A stretch of DNA of 64,000 bases from Photobacterium profundum (GTDB taxonomy: Bacteria; Pseudomonadota; Gammaproteobacteria; Enterobacterales; Vibrionaceae), in the NCBI RefSeq assembly GCF_003026285.1, contig NZ_PYOD01000002.1, forward strand, positions 1 to 64,000. The letters are read 5' to 3'. The notes beneath the pieces are model-generated. The model had not been told where the DNA came from. It was given only the letters and a program-made list of their open reading frames with translations, and ran no database searches. Both the position numbers and the translations under genes were made by a program. This document shows positions 43,439 to 53,940 of this stretch, piece after piece. Numbering within the stretch: position 1 is the first letter of the stretch; every line of letters begins with the position of its first letter.

Positions 43439-44908
43439 ATGGAATTTACAGGTATAAAATCCCCTTACAAAAAATGCATCGTTTTTTTGAGCCTTCTGTT
43501 GGTTAGCTTATGCTTTACTACGAATGTGAGTGCCACTCGAACTGAAAGTATTTCAGTTCCGCACAATAAATCACGTTTAATCGAAATTCCAGGAAGAGCG
43601 AAGAAAATATCGGTTGGTAACCCTGCTATTGCCGATATTTTAATTCTTCGTTCTAACAAGATTTATGTGTTAGGCAAACAATTCGGCACCACTAACGTAA
43701 TAATTTGGGATTCAAAAGATCGATTAATCACAGTATTAGATGTTGAAGTTACTCACGACTTAAACGCGTTAAAATCCAAGTTATATGAATTCATGCCAAA
43801 TGAAAAAATTTCAGTTTATACCAGCCAAAATAAACTAGTACTAAGTGGTGAGGTATCTAGTGCTGATAAAATCGCCACCGCGGTTGAAATTGCAAATACC
43901 TTCACAGCTGACGGTGAAATTATTAATTTAATGGCTGTTGGTGGCTCACATCAAGTTATGCTAGAGGTTACCGTTGCCGAGGTACAACGCTCGTTAGTAC
44001 GTGAATTTGATTCTAAATTTGTATTTGCTCGTCAAAGCGGAAATTGGACATGGGGTGGCGCAAATGGTGGAGCGAGTGTACCGAGTAATGTCGGAATCTT
44101 AGACCCGATACTAGATGCAGCTGTTTCAAATCCGCTTAATATTGATGATAACGGTTTATTTGCAAGTTTCTTAAGCAGTAACACTCTCTTTGCTGCCGCT
44201 TTTGACATAGCAAAAACAAATGGATTAGCCAAAGTATTAGCAGAGCCCACCTTAACCGCCATAAGTGGTGAAGAGGCAGAGTTTATTTCTGGTGGTGAAT
44301 TCCCTATACCAGTTCCGAACGATGAAAATATTACCATTGAATTTAAAGAATTTGGTGTCGCTTTAAAGTTTCTTCCTACCGTTATGTCTGCTGACAGTAT
44401 TAATCTCGCATTAAATATCGAAGTGAGTGAAATATCGAACCAAAATGCCGTTTCTATAACACCTGGAGGTACTAATTCTCAATTTTTTGTTCCTTCTCTT
44501 TCAAAGCGTGGAGCCAAAACGACGATTGAACTTGGTAATGGACAAACAATCGGTATTGCAGGGTTACTCAATGAAAACATTACCGATGTTGTTGATAAAC
44601 TGCCGGGGTTAGGTGATTTACCCATTATTGGCCAATTATTTCGCAGTCAATCATTCCGTAAAGGTGAAACTGAACTTGTTATTCTTGTTACCCCTCGTCT
44701 AGCTAAACCAGTTCGTAAACAAGATATTACTTTACCAACAGATAATTTTGTTGAACCCAATGACTGGGAATACTACTTACTGGGTCGTATGAGTGAGCTA
44801 AAACGTAATGAACCCGCAGAAAATAACTATACACAAACGTCTACCTCTTCAAATTACAGTATTGCACCTAAGGCTGGATCTGAAGGTCGATTCGGACATC
44901 AATTATAA
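43439..44908 (+). CDS. rcpA: Tad secretin (outer-membrane channel)
   Basis: A 489-residue secretin of the RcpA/CpaC type. It has a signal peptide (about 1-31, ending SATR), an N-terminal pilus-assembly domain (VPHNKSRLIEIPGRAKKISVGNPAIADI), a BON-like strand region and a C-terminal secretin domain (about 225-430) with ISGEEAEFISGGEFPIP and GLLNENITDVVDKLPGLGDLPIIG. It forms the pore through which the Flp fibre leaves. Eighteen bases follow rcpC. Confidence 0.92.
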   Translation: MEFTGIKSPYKKCIVFLSLLLVSLCFTTNVSATRTESISVPHNKSRLIEIPGRAKKISVGNPAIADILILRSNKIYVLGKQFGTTNVIIWDSKDRLITVLDVEVTHDLNALKSKLYEFMPNEKISVYTSQNKLVLSGEVSSADKIATAVEIANTFTADGEIINLMAVGGSHQVMLEVTVAEVQRSLVREFDSKFVFARQSGNWTWGGANGGASVPSNVGILDPILDAAVSNPLNIDDNGLFASFLSSNTLFAAAFDIAKTNGLAKVLAEPTLTAISGEEAEFISGGEFPIPVPNDENITIEFKEFGVALKFLPTVMSADSINLALNIEVSEISNQNAVSITPGGTNSQFFVPSLSKRGAKTTIELGNGQTIGIAGLLNENITDVVDKLPGLGDLPIIGQLFRSQSFRKGETELVILVTPRLAKPVRKQDITLPTDNFVEPNDWEYYLLGRMSELKRNEPAENNYTQTSTSSNYSIAPKAGSEGRFGHQL

Positions 44909-44916
44909 GGAATAAG

Positions 44917-45168
44917 ATGATGAAAATAATTATGTTTGCGACCTTTATTATGGCTGTTTCTGTCTCAAGCTGTGCGAACGAATTTAATTTAGGCGATAGC
45001 CGAAACAAAATGATCCGCATGCAAACTGTCGATCCATTAGCTGAAAATAAAGTACCTGTGGGCTCTCCTCCATATAGCGGTAAAAAAGCATCAAAAGCAA
45101 TCGCTTCCGGCAATGAAGGGAAGGAAGGAAAAGATTTAAAAAATAAAACATTAATCGACGAATCATAA
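44917..45168 (+). CDS. Small Tad-operon lipoprotein in the RcpB position
   Basis: An 83-residue protein with a lipoprotein signal and lipobox VSSC (Cys at residue 19). The mature part is short, hydrophilic and Lys-rich with no predicted fold. AAGGA precedes the double ATG; either can be the start. It sits just after the secretin gene, where RcpB or CpaD normally appears, but it is far shorter (usual length about 200). It may be a reduced pilotin-like partner. The role is inferred from position only. Confidence 0.7.
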   Translation: MMKIIMFATFIMAVSVSSCANEFNLGDSRNKMIRMQTVDPLAENKVPVGSPPYSGKKASKAIASGNEGKEGKDLKNKTLIDES

Positions 45169-45207
45169 GACAGCCAGTAGATGTATTGCAGAGAATAAGG
45201 AGTTTCC

Positions 45208-46518
45208 ATGGTTATTAAACGGATTAATGCATCGCCCTATCGCGCTCAGAAAGGCGTAGTGGCAATTTTTGCAACATTAGCCATGGTCGTTTTAATTGGT
45301 GCGGGCGCACTTGCTCTTGATGTCGGGAATTTGGTTTTATCCAAAGGTAAGCTGCAAAACATTGTTGATTCTGCAGCCCTAAGCGCCGCAAAAGCTATTG
45401 ATTTAGGAGGCGATCAAGCTGAGGCTATTGTGGCTGGAAATGAAGCCATTAATAATAACCTTACGTTAGATGGTTTTGGTTCTATGACCATTGATAACAC
45501 TGATATTCATTATGAATTTTCAGATTCACTCCCCTTCGATTCATCCACAAATACAGCGACCTCACCGTATGTCAGAGTTCGTATCGAAGATGTTGATGTT
45601 GCTGATTACCTTGTCGCCATTTTTAATATCGATATGTCAGCAAGATCATCAGCTGTCGCAGGCCCAAGTAGCAGTATTACAACAACCTGTAATGTTGTTC
45701 CACTCAGTATTTGTGAAGGAAGTGAGAGTAGTACCACTCTCTCGGGCTACTCTGAAGGGTCATTACATGTATTAAAAGCCTCAAGCACTAAAGACTCAGC
45801 CATCGGATCTGGTAACTTTATGCCTATGGCACTAAAAGATGCAGATGGTAATACGATACCAGGTGCAAGCTCTTATGGAGATGCACTCGCAGGTAGTTTT
45901 GATACATGTTTAACAGTCATTGAAGATGAAATGATAACTTCAGAGCCTGGAAATATGGTTGGTCCTACTCGAGGTATCGATACACGATTTGGTATTTACG
46001 AAGGTACATTCAAAAACGATGAAAACAAATATCCGGCCGATAAAGATACCTACTACGACAGCAATAATTTAGTAGAAGTACAAACTGTTCAAATAGATGA
46101 CGGGGATGGCAATACCATTGAAGAGTATCAAACCACACTATCTCACGATGCTATATATAGTTTTGCTGATTATAGCGCTAATCAAGATTTTGAAAGCTGC
46201 CTATCTGACTCTGCATGCCAGTCACAAGGGTATTTTCGCAGAGTATTAAGTGTACCTATTCTTAAATGTGATGAGATAGACAAATCAGGTGGGCGCATAG
46301 ATATTCCTTTAAAAGGACTTGGCTGTTTTTTCTTAGTACAACCATTAAGTGAAACGGCTCATGTAGATGAGAAAGGTGGAGGCGGAAATAGTTCGTGGAT
46401 TGTCGGCGAATTCATTAAAGATTGCCGAGTTAACACAGGCAACCCGGGCATAACACCAAGCCAGAAAGGTCCTTATAAAATTGTACTCTTTAATGATCCT
46501 GACAGTGAGGATTCATAA
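45208..46518 (+). CDS. tadG: TadG-like pilus assembly protein
   Basis: A 436-residue protein with an N-terminal membrane segment (about 14-38, VVAIFATLAMVVLIGAGALA) followed by the TadG/TadE-like signature ALDVGNLVLSKGKLQNIVDSAALSAAK. The remaining 360 residues are periplasmic, with several cysteine pairs and Asp/Gly-rich stretches (DGDGNT). No clear von Willebrand A motif is seen. It ends in a TAATG overlap with the tadE gene. Confidence 0.85.
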   Translation: MVIKRINASPYRAQKGVVAIFATLAMVVLIGAGALALDVGNLVLSKGKLQNIVDSAALSAAKAIDLGGDQAEAIVAGNEAINNNLTLDGFGSMTIDNTDIHYEFSDSLPFDSSTNTATSPYVRVRIEDVDVADYLVAIFNIDMSARSSAVAGPSSSITTTCNVVPLSICEGSESSTTLSGYSEGSLHVLKASSTKDSAIGSGNFMPMALKDADGNTIPGASSYGDALAGSFDTCLTVIEDEMITSEPGNMVGPTRGIDTRFGIYEGTFKNDENKYPADKDTYYDSNNLVEVQTVQIDDGDGNTIEEYQTTLSHDAIYSFADYSANQDFESCLSDSACQSQGYFRRVLSVPILKCDEIDKSGGRIDIPLKGLGCFFLVQPLSETAHVDEKGGGGNSSWIVGEFIKDCRVNTGNPGITPSQKGPYKIVLFNDPDSEDS

Positions 46519-46964
46519 TGAAAAGGATGCGAATTCAACAAGGGTTAGCCATGGTAGAATTTACGATTATTCTACCCGTTTTATTAATATTACTTCTATC
46601 GATATTAGAACTAGGCCGTGCCTTTTACCTCTATTCAGAACTAGAAAAATTAAGCCGCGATAGCACTCGCTACCTTGCCAATGTAATTGGATCTGGCACA
46701 ACAGGCGTTTATTCATTAACAGATTCACAGGTAGCTAATGCCAGCAACCTTATTGTATACGGTACAATCAGTACTGGTAACGATAGTTTACTCCCCTCGT
46801 TAACGACTGATCATGTATCTGTCACTTTTAGCAACAATTATGTACAAGTAGAGGTCGCATATCCTTTTCAACCCGTATTAACAACACTACCCAATTTTTT
46901 TTCTGGTGATGATATTTCTCTCAACTTTACGATGACGTCCAGTTATACGATGAGGGTGCTGTAA
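46518..46964 (+). CDS. tadE: TadE-like pseudopilin
   Basis: A 148-residue pseudopilin. The early QQGLAMVEFTIILPVLLILLLSILELGRA gives the TadE processing site and hydrophobic helix with the key Glu. The rest is beta-rich. Start and stop overlap the neighbouring genes (TAATG on both sides), so tadG, tadE and tadF form one translational block. Confidence 0.87.
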   Translation: MKRMRIQQGLAMVEFTIILPVLLILLLSILELGRAFYLYSELEKLSRDSTRYLANVIGSGTTGVYSLTDSQVANASNLIVYGTISTGNDSLLPSLTTDHVSVTFSNNYVQVEVAYPFQPVLTTLPNFFSGDDISLNFTMTSSYTMRVL

Positions 46965-47452
46965 TGAAATCACTAACGTTAAATAAAAAACAAGGTGGAA
47001 TAACCATTGTCGAATTCAGTATTGTAGCAGTTTTATTTTTTATCATTATCTTTGCCATTATTGAATTCGGACGTTTAATGTTTACGTGGCATGTGCTTAA
47101 TGAAACCAGCAGGCGTACAGCACGATTAGCCAGTGTTTGCCAAGTTACCACCGCAGAGCAAGCCGACATACTAACAGCTGCTATTGTTGATAATGTTCCA
47201 CTTCAAAATTTCACATCGAACAACATACAAATAAAATATTTAGGCAGTGATGGCAGTGCAATAACGGGCTCATTATCAGATGCATCAACATTTCTTACCA
47301 TTGAATATGTAGAAGCAAGCATTGTTGAATATCAAATACATTTAATTATTCCCCTGGCTACCTTTGGTATTGATTTTTTTGCCCCTAGCTTCACAACTCA
47401 ATTACCTAGAGAAAGTTTAGGCGTTACTCGCACCGGCTTATCTGACTGCTAA
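46964..47452 (+). CDS. tadF: TadF-like pseudopilin
   Basis: A 162-residue TadE/TadF-family pseudopilin. The KQGGITIVEFSIVAVLFFIIIFA region holds the cleavage site (after GG), the Glu at the fifth mature position and the helix, followed by EFGRLMFTWHVLNETSRRTAR. A Cys near residue 51 and a C-terminal Cys could form a disulfide. It lies in line with tadE, and the assignment as TadF rather than a second TadE is by order. Confidence 0.83.
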   Translation: MKSLTLNKKQGGITIVEFSIVAVLFFIIIFAIIEFGRLMFTWHVLNETSRRTARLASVCQVTTAEQADILTAAIVDNVPLQNFTSNNIQIKYLGSDGSAITGSLSDASTFLTIEYVEASIVEYQIHLIIPLATFGIDFFAPSFTTQLPRESLGVTRTGLSDC

Positions 47453-47465
47453 AGAATGGTGACAT

Positions 47466-48704
47466 ATGAATAATTTACAAGCAGTAGAAAATAAAAACAA
47501 GAGTGCTAAACAGCCCTTAGCTACCCATTTAAAAGGCTGGATTATTAGTAATAATAATCAGTTCACATCACACCTATCCGCTTACATTTCACAGTGGTCA
47601 AATGCAAAATTTATCAGTATCGCTAGCTCAGAAGTCGAGCAAAATTTAAATCAATTAAAAGAATCAAACACACCTGATTTAATTCTAATGGATGGAAAAG
47701 ATGACTGGCAAGTACTTACCGTATCATTAAAACAGGCACTAAAACAAAACTCACTGATACCCGATATTGTGTTACTGGTTGACCATGCAGATACAATCAT
47801 AATGCGTCAAGCACTTAAATTTGGCGTTAAAGATGTATTAACAATTCCATTTGGTGAAGAAGAACTGGATCAGGTGTTTTTTGATTGTGCAGCGATAAAG
47901 AAGAACAACGTTACATTAGGAAAAGTAAGTGTTTTTATTAATGCAAAAGGCGGAATGGGTGCATCCATAATATCGACAACTATCGCACATATGGTGACGT
48001 TACAGCATACCTCACCACCAGTGCTCATAGATACAGATGCCCAATTTGGCTGTATCTCGGATTTACTCTCAACCAATTCAAAATTTACACTCAGTGACGC
48101 CTTAGAACAAACAGACGAACTTGATGAATACGCTTTACAAGGGCTGCTATCAAAACATAAATCAGGGTTACGTTTTATTGCCAGTCGTAAAGACAAATTA
48201 TTTGACACTATACCCACACATTCCCCTCTTGCATTTAATCAATTCCTAACTAAATTGAGGGCTAACTTTGAACATATAATTATAGATATGTCGCGCGGTA
48301 TAGAAAAATTTACTTTACCAGCCCTATCAGAAGCCGAGTATATTTTTATCGTTGTGCAACAGAATGTACCAGCAATCAGAGAAGCTGCAAATTTAATCAA
48401 ACAAATAAAACACCTTTTAGGGGTTAATGACAATAAGTTTAAGATTATTGTTAATCGTTATTCTAAGAAGATTGAAATAACACCGGATGAAATAAAAAAA
48501 TCACTCCATATTGATGAGCTTTTCTTAATCCCTAATGACTTTCAATCTGTAAGCGCTTCAACAAATTTAGGTGAGCTACTTGCCACCCATTCTAGCAAAC
48601 AACCGATTATTAAAGGAATGAAAGAAATCTCGAACAAAATACTCAATAAGAACGAAATGCAATTGAAAGGTATGAAACGGTTATTTTCATTCATAAGGAA
48701 CTAG
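47466..48704 (+). CDS. tadZ: TadZ/CpaE localisation ATPase-like protein
   Basis: A 412-residue protein with an N-terminal receiver-like domain (residues 25-140, [25 protein letters not shown]) and a ParA/MinD-like domain from about 155. The deviant Walker A reads KGGMGASI, lacking the second Lys-Thr/Ser pair of an active MinD loop. DTDAQFG and IIIDMSRG are the later switch regions. TadZ proteins place the Tad machine at the pole and often have such atypical loops. It is 13 bases after tadF. Confidence 0.88.
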   Translation: MNNLQAVENKNKSAKQPLATHLKGWIISNNNQFTSHLSAYISQWSNAKFISIASSEVEQNLNQLKESNTPDLILMDGKDDWQVLTVSLKQALKQNSLIPDIVLLVDHADTIIMRQALKFGVKDVLTIPFGEEELDQVFFDCAAIKKNNVTLGKVSVFINAKGGMGASIISTTIAHMVTLQHTSPPVLIDTDAQFGCISDLLSTNSKFTLSDALEQTDELDEYALQGLLSKHKSGLRFIASRKDKLFDTIPTHSPLAFNQFLTKLRANFEHIIIDMSRGIEKFTLPALSEAEYIFIVVQQNVPAIREAANLIKQIKHLLGVNDNKFKIIVNRYSKKIEITPDEIKKSLHIDELFLIPNDFQSVSASTNLGELLATHSSKQPIIKGMKEISNKILNKNEMQLKGMKRLFSFIRN

Positions 48705-48706
48705 AT

Positions 48707-50113
48707 ATGTTTTTTAAAAAGGAACCACCATCAGAGCTCATCATTGAAAATAATCCTGTTAAAGTGAAAGCTGAGATTAAAGCTGATACCGAAGTTAAAG
48801 AACAAGAATCAAGACCACAACAGCACTCTATCAGTAAAAGTGATCGCCGAATTAAAAAAAATCTTCTAGAAGAATTATTTAACTCACTCGATTTATCACT
48901 GATAGAAACCCTCGATAGAGAGCAAGCAAAAGAACAAATTTTCGATGCTGCCTCTACCTTGCTACTTGACCAAAATGTCCCTTTAAACGCAGATGGACGA
49001 ATAAGAATCATCAACGAAATTATTGATGAAATACTAGGGCTTGGTCCCTTAGAACCTTTATTAAAAGACCCTACAATTTCAGATATTTTAGTTAACGGTC
49101 ATGACAGTATTTATATTGAACGGAAGGGTAAATTAGAAGCGACAGAAGCCCAATTTAGAGATGATGCCCACTTATTAAATGTCATTGACCGCATTGTTTC
49201 ACTTGTCGGACGTCGTATTGATGAAAGTTCACCAATGGTTGATGCACGACTCAAAGATGGTTCAAGGGTAAATGCAATAATACCTCCTTTAGCTATCGAT
49301 GGCCCTTCATTATCTATTCGACGTTTTGCGGTTGAAAAGTTGAATATAGAACAACTCTTAGACTATGGAAGTCTAAATAAACCCATGGCAGATTTACTGC
49401 AAGCCATTGTTAAAGGGCGTCTGAATATTTTAATTTCAGGTGGTACCGGTTCTGGAAAAACAACGACGCTAAATATTTGTTCAAGTTTTATCCCCTCTAA
49501 TGAACGTATTATTACTATTGAAGATTCCGCAGAATTACAACTTCAACAACCGCATGTTGTAAGATTAGAAACACGACCTCCAAATATCGAAGGTAGCGGT
49601 GCAATAACCCAACGAGAACTGGTGATCAACTCATTACGTATGCGTCCAGATCGCATTGTAGTTGGGGAGGTTCGAGGTGGCGAAGCCGTTGATATGCTTG
49701 CCGCTATGAATACAGGCCACGATGGTTCAATGACCACCATTCACGCTAACACACCACGAGATGCATTAGGACGTATTGAGAATATGTTTGCTATGGCTGG
49801 TTGGAATATGCCCATAAAGAACGTTCGCGCACAAATAGCTTCTGCAGTTCATATTGTTGTGCAATTACGAAGAATGGAAGATGGTAAACGCCGTATTACC
49901 AGCATTGTAGAACTGAATGGCATGGAAGGTGACGTCGTTACCATGACCGAGCTGTTTTGTTTCAAACGTATGGGTATCGACAAGCAAGGTAATGTATTAG
50001 GTAACTATCAAGCCACGGGTAATGTTCCTTCATTTGTTGAAGCCTTTAAACATATGGGTATCAACCTGCCTTATTCGCATTTCACACCAGATAGTAGTTT
50101 ACGGGGGCAATAA
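48707..50113 (+). CDS. tadA: Tad secretion/pilus ATPase
   Basis: A 468-residue type II/IV secretion ATPase (TadA/CpaF). It has an acidic, variable N-terminus (to about 55), the [18 protein letters not shown] region, Walker [10 protein letters not shown] near residue 244, the Asp box IEDSAELQL, Walker [13 protein letters not shown] and the His box [11 protein letters not shown]. All motifs are intact. It powers Flp extension, and in some Tad systems retraction. It starts two bases after tadZ. Confidence 0.94.
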   Translation: MFFKKEPPSELIIENNPVKVKAEIKADTEVKEQESRPQQHSISKSDRRIKKNLLEELFNSLDLSLIETLDREQAKEQIFDAASTLLLDQNVPLNADGRIRIINEIIDEILGLGPLEPLLKDPTISDILVNGHDSIYIERKGKLEATEAQFRDDAHLLNVIDRIVSLVGRRIDESSPMVDARLKDGSRVNAIIPPLAIDGPSLSIRRFAVEKLNIEQLLDYGSLNKPMADLLQAIVKGRLNILISGGTGSGKTTTLNICSSFIPSNERIITIEDSAELQLQQPHVVRLETRPPNIEGSGAITQRELVINSLRMRPDRIVVGEVRGGEAVDMLAAMNTGHDGSMTTIHANTPRDALGRIENMFAMAGWNMPIKNVRAQIASAVHIVVQLRRMEDGKRRITSIVELNGMEGDVVTMTELFCFKRMGIDKQGNVLGNYQATGNVPSFVEAFKHMGINLPYSHFTPDSSLRGQ

Positions 50114-51087
50114 TGGGGTTTGATATAAAAGTATATTTACTGGTCTTTTTTATAGCTGCCGTTGTGGTTTCACAAACCGTGCTCGTGTCTTCTACTGGTG
50201 CACGGGCAAAACGTTCTCGCTTGTTAAAAAATAAATTGGAATTAATAGCAGAAACGAGCGCTGGTCACAATCAACAATCATTACTGCGTAAGCATTACCT
50301 CGACAAGCTGACCCCAAGAGAACGTCAACTTGAAAACAATGCTGTTGGTGAATATTTATCAGAACATTTAACGCTAGCAGGCCTTGAATGGAAAGCATAT
50401 AAAACTATATTTTGGTTAGTCATAATAAGCTTTCTATCTACAGTTATCAGCTTAGCTCTTACAAAAAGTATTACTTTCTCCGTATTAATGCCATTTTTAA
50501 TCGTACTTTCATTTACATTCTGGCTTAAATATAAAGCAGAAAAACGGTTGTGCTTATTTGAAGAACAGTTTGTTGAAGCCTTAGATGTAATGAAACGAGC
50601 ACTATTAGTTGGCTACCCCTTTACCGAAGTAATGAAAACAGTAAGCCAAGAGATGCCAGCACCGGTATCAGTAGAATTTGGGAAAACATTTTCTGAATTA
50701 AATTACGGTGTTGATATAAAAGTCGCATTAGCAAACTTAGCGCAACGGAACCCTTCTGTGAGCGTGTTGGCATTTAACAGCGCCGTTATTATTCAAAAAG
50801 AAACGGGGGGAAATCTAGCCGAGACATTAGAAAATCTATCTGAAGTTATTCGAGGTCGCTTTCGATTACTCCGTAAGGTACGTTCATTATCTGCAGAAGG
50901 CAGAATGTCGGCATGGATTCTTATGTGTGTCCCTTTTGTTTTAGTCATCATGATTTATCTCTCAACACCCGATTACTTAGATCCTTTATTTGAATCTGAT
51001 CGAGGTGCAAACCTATTGATGATTACAGCAGTGTGCATGCTAGTAGGAATGATTTGGATTCGTAAAATATTGCGTATCGAGGTCTAA
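50113..51087 (+). CDS. tadB: Tad inner-membrane platform protein TadB
   Basis: A 324-residue T2SF-type membrane protein. An N-terminal span is at 5-24, a pair of spans near 95-140 and a C-terminal pair near 255-320. The cytoplasmic core EEQFVEALDVMKRALLVGYPFTEVMKTVSQEMP is the platform domain. It overlaps tadA (TAATG). It forms the inner-membrane base with TadC. Confidence 0.9.
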   Translation: MGFDIKVYLLVFFIAAVVVSQTVLVSSTGARAKRSRLLKNKLELIAETSAGHNQQSLLRKHYLDKLTPRERQLENNAVGEYLSEHLTLAGLEWKAYKTIFWLVIISFLSTVISLALTKSITFSVLMPFLIVLSFTFWLKYKAEKRLCLFEEQFVEALDVMKRALLVGYPFTEVMKTVSQEMPAPVSVEFGKTFSELNYGVDIKVALANLAQRNPSVSVLAFNSAVIIQKETGGNLAETLENLSEVIRGRFRLLRKVRSLSAEGRMSAWILMCVPFVLVIMIYLSTPDYLDPLFESDRGANLLMITAVCMLVGMIWIRKILRIEV

Positions 51088-51088
51088 T

Positions 51089-52057
51089 ATGGATTATCTT
51101 ATTACCCTTATTACAGGTTTTGTCTCTGATGAAAACCTTGCACGTTGGATATTTCTAGGGCTAGCTTTTATTAGTGTGGTTACATTCACCCTGTGTTTAG
51201 CGCTGCTTATTACAAATTTATTTAATCCTCTAAAGAAACAGTTACACAGTCTCTCTCATATAAGTAGGGATACAACCAACAAAAGCGCAGAGTCAAGTTC
51301 CCTTGAAAATACGCTAGAATCAATGGATAAATATATCTCCCCTTCCTCGATCAAGGAGCGAAATCAGACTAAAACTTTACTAATGCATGCAGGCTATGAA
51401 CAAAAACAAGCCTTAACCAATTTTTACGCCATAAAAATAATCTTGGTGATTATTGCCCTCTTCGGCGTATTAATTTCATCTAAATTTCTACCCGAACTCT
51501 CTACTCAAAAAATACTGTTCTATACTTTGCTTGCAATGGCTATCGCTACATTTTTACCCAATTTCATTCTTCAAAAAAAAGCAAAAAAGCGAATCAGAAA
51601 ATTATCTAATGCTTTCCCTGATGCGCTCGATTTGCTTGTTGTAACCACAGAGGCTGGGCTTGGTTTTTTAGCTGCATTAAATCGTGTTGCAAATGAAATT
51701 GACGCTATCTCACCAGAATTAAGTAATGAATTGCAAATTGTATGTAGAAAAGTACGACTCGGTGTACCTATGCCTATCGCATTAGCACAATTTATAGAAC
51801 GTACCGGATTACTTGAGCTTCAAGGGTTGGTCAGCATCATCAGTCAATCCGTTAAACTTGGCTCAAGTATGGGTGACACACTACGAGAATATGCCATAGA
51901 GTTTAGAGATAGACGAATGCAAAAAGCTGAAGAAGAAGCAGCAAAAATTGGAACTAAAATGATATTCCCACTCGTTACCTGTATCTGGCCTGGCTTTTTT
52001 GTTGTTGCTGTAGGTCCTGCGATTATCGCGGTGCTAGAAGTCTTTGGCAGTAAATAA
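51089..52057 (+). CDS. tadC: Tad inner-membrane platform protein TadC
   Basis: A 322-residue T2SF-type membrane protein, paralogous in layout to TadB, with spans at about 18-42, 113-155 and 285-320. The platform core is FPDALDLLVVTTEAGLGFLAALNRVANEI, and KAEEEAAKIGTKMIFPLVTCIWPGFFVVAVGPA leads into the last span. It lies one base after tadB. Confidence 0.91.
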   Translation: MDYLITLITGFVSDENLARWIFLGLAFISVVTFTLCLALLITNLFNPLKKQLHSLSHISRDTTNKSAESSSLENTLESMDKYISPSSIKERNQTKTLLMHAGYEQKQALTNFYAIKIILVIIALFGVLISSKFLPELSTQKILFYTLLAMAIATFLPNFILQKKAKKRIRKLSNAFPDALDLLVVTTEAGLGFLAALNRVANEIDAISPELSNELQIVCRKVRLGVPMPIALAQFIERTGLLELQGLVSIISQSVKLGSSMGDTLREYAIEFRDRRMQKAEEEAAKIGTKMIFPLVTCIWPGFFVVAVGPAIIAVLEVFGSK

Positions 52058-52083
52058 AGAATCAATTCAAAGGGAGAGATTGA

Positions 52084-53169
52084 ATGACAATATTTAGAAA
52101 AAAGACCCAACGACTTATACTCTTAACGGTACTCGCACCACTTATTTTGCTTGGGTGTGCAAGTAACGAAAAAACGGTTGAAACGACCAACCCTAACTTT
52201 GACCACGAACTTTATGATGGCAAAGCAACACTAGGGTTAAATGGTGATTTTCCACCAGAGTCTGCAGCAGAAGCAATCGCTAGGGGTGACCAGGCTTATT
52301 TAAACAAAGATACTGATCTCGCTCTTTATGAATATATTCGAGCTCTCAGTTTTCCAGCCCAAGATAATATAGATCAAGCTTATTATAAAATTGGGTATAT
52401 TCACCAACAACGCGGTAATTATGAACTAGCACAAATTGCTTATAATCGTGCCGTTATTATTAAAGATGACAACATTCAATATTCTGCAGCATTAGGTATT
52501 ATTGAACTCAAACAAGGCGAAAAAAAGAACGCAGAAAAACAGTTATTGCGTGCCATAAGAATGGATCAACAGCGTTTCAAGAATGAAACATGGGACCCGA
52601 CGAAACCTGATTTTGTACAACAATTAGAAATTAACCAAACATCACCATTAAATGCCTACATTGCTTATGCCGTAATTAAAGACTTGAATGCACGTCATGC
52701 TGAAGCTCAAGCGCTTTATCAAGCCTGTTTACGCATTAATCACAAATCTCGCCAAGCGCTAACAAACCTCGGATATTCATATTATTTAAGCGGAGATTTA
52801 AAACAAGCAGAAGTGATCAATAGACGCGCAACAACCATTTACCAAACAGACAAACGCGCATGGTCAAATTTAGGGTTAGTCTACATTCGCAGTAAACGTT
52901 ATAGCGATGCACTTGACGCACTTCAAAATGTAATGCCCGTGGCAGAAGCACTGAATGATATTGGTTATTTCACGATGCTAGAAGGTGATTATGAAGCTGC
53001 TGTTAGCTACTTAGAACGTGCCATTAATGCAAGCCCAACCTATTACGCAAAAGCTCACCACAACTTAAAACAAGCTAAAAAACGTCAGATAGCATCTCCA
53101 CCAGTCAAACTGACAAACAAATGGGGAAATGAGCAATCTCAGGCAACGGTATATTCCGTCGGAAACTGA
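52084..53169 (+). CDS. tadD: TPR lipoprotein TadD
   Basis: A 361-residue lipoprotein (lipobox LLGC, Cys at residue 25) with tetratricopeptide repeats, for example YYKIGYIHQQRGNYELAQIAYNRA and ALTNLGYSYYLSGDLKQAEVI, over about residues 65-335. TadD proteins act as pilotins or scaffolds for the secretin and other Tad parts. It is the last gene of the operon, 26 bases after tadC, and a terminator follows. Confidence 0.87.
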   Translation: MTIFRKKTQRLILLTVLAPLILLGCASNEKTVETTNPNFDHELYDGKATLGLNGDFPPESAAEAIARGDQAYLNKDTDLALYEYIRALSFPAQDNIDQAYYKIGYIHQQRGNYELAQIAYNRAVIIKDDNIQYSAALGIIELKQGEKKNAEKQLLRAIRMDQQRFKNETWDPTKPDFVQQLEINQTSPLNAYIAYAVIKDLNARHAEAQALYQACLRINHKSRQALTNLGYSYYLSGDLKQAEVINRRATTIYQTDKRAWSNLGLVYIRSKRYSDALDALQNVMPVAEALNDIGYFTMLEGDYEAAVSYLERAINASPTYYAKAHHNLKQAKKRQIASPPVKLTNKWGNEQSQATVYSVGN

Positions 53170-53216
53170 TCACAGAATAAGCGAACCTGTGACTTATCGT
53201 TAGCTAAAAGCCTAAA

Positions 53217-53249
53217 AAACCCGAAGTGAATATATGCCACTTCGGGTTT
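53217..53249. terminator. Bidirectional terminator ending the Tad operon and the DUF2058 gene
   Basis: Twelve-base arms AAACCCGAAGTG (53217-53228) and CACTTCGGGTTT (53238-53249). The minus-strand T-run (six Ts) is longer, so it is strongest for the DUF2058 gene. Confidence 0.85.
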
Positions 53250-53304
53250 AGTATTTAAGTCTAACAATAACTAAGTTGCAGTGAATCCTGCAATTAAAAT
53301 TGTA

Positions 53305-53826
53305 TTACCACATTAAATCATCAGGGATCACGAAATCTGCATATGGGTCATCTTCATCTACATCTTTTTCGTCAACAATATTGTTTAGAACAACAATGTC
53401 TTCATCACGTAAGCTAATTTTATCTGCGACAACGCCAGGAATAACTTCAAAGCCATCACCAAAACGAACAATCGCCAAGCGACCTTTTACCAGCTCGTTT
53501 TGTGTTGTTTTATCAACATAAATATTTCGAACTAATGCACCATCAGTGAAATTATAGCTAATATCACCCTTAGTACGATCGATGCGATTCATTTCGATAA
53601 GCTGTTTAATCTGAGCGACAAACGCTTTCTTCATTGCTTCATCATCTCTTTGGCGATTCAGCTCTTTGTCTTGCTCTAGTTGCGCTGTGCGCTTTTCTTC
53701 AACGGCAGCTTTTGCTTCTCTTGATTGTACACGAGACTTTTTAGACGTTTTTGCTGCTTTTTTTAGTTTCTTTTTGTCAACAAGACCTGCTTTCAACATT
53801 TGCTCTTGTAAGCTTAGCTTTGCCAT
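53305..53826 (-). CDS. DUF2058-family (YaiL-like) protein
   Basis: A 173-residue cytoplasmic protein with a highly charged, Lys-rich coiled-coil N-terminal half (MAKLSLQEQMLKAGLVDKKKL, then Lys/Glu-rich) and an acidic globular C-terminal half ending in an Asp-rich tail. The sequence matches the DUF2058/YaiL type, annotated as nucleoprotein or polysulfide-related without proof. GGAG precedes the ATG. It is convergent with the Tad operon. Confidence 0.85.
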   Translation of the reverse strand: MAKLSLQEQMLKAGLVDKKKLKKAAKTSKKSRVQSREAKAAVEEKRTAQLEQDKELNRQRDDEAMKKAFVAQIKQLIEMNRIDRTKGDISYNFTDGALVRNIYVDKTTQNELVKGRLAIVRFGDGFEVIPGVVADKISLRDEDIVVLNNIVDEKDVDEDDPYADFVIPDDLMW

Positions 53827-53940
53827 CGAGACTCCATAATTTCTATCAATTTGATCTATTATGCGTATTATCGCTGGCGAGGTAGAAATGGGTCAAGAAT
53901 ACATTCCGATTAAACGCTCTAAATAGCCAAAAAGTTCACA

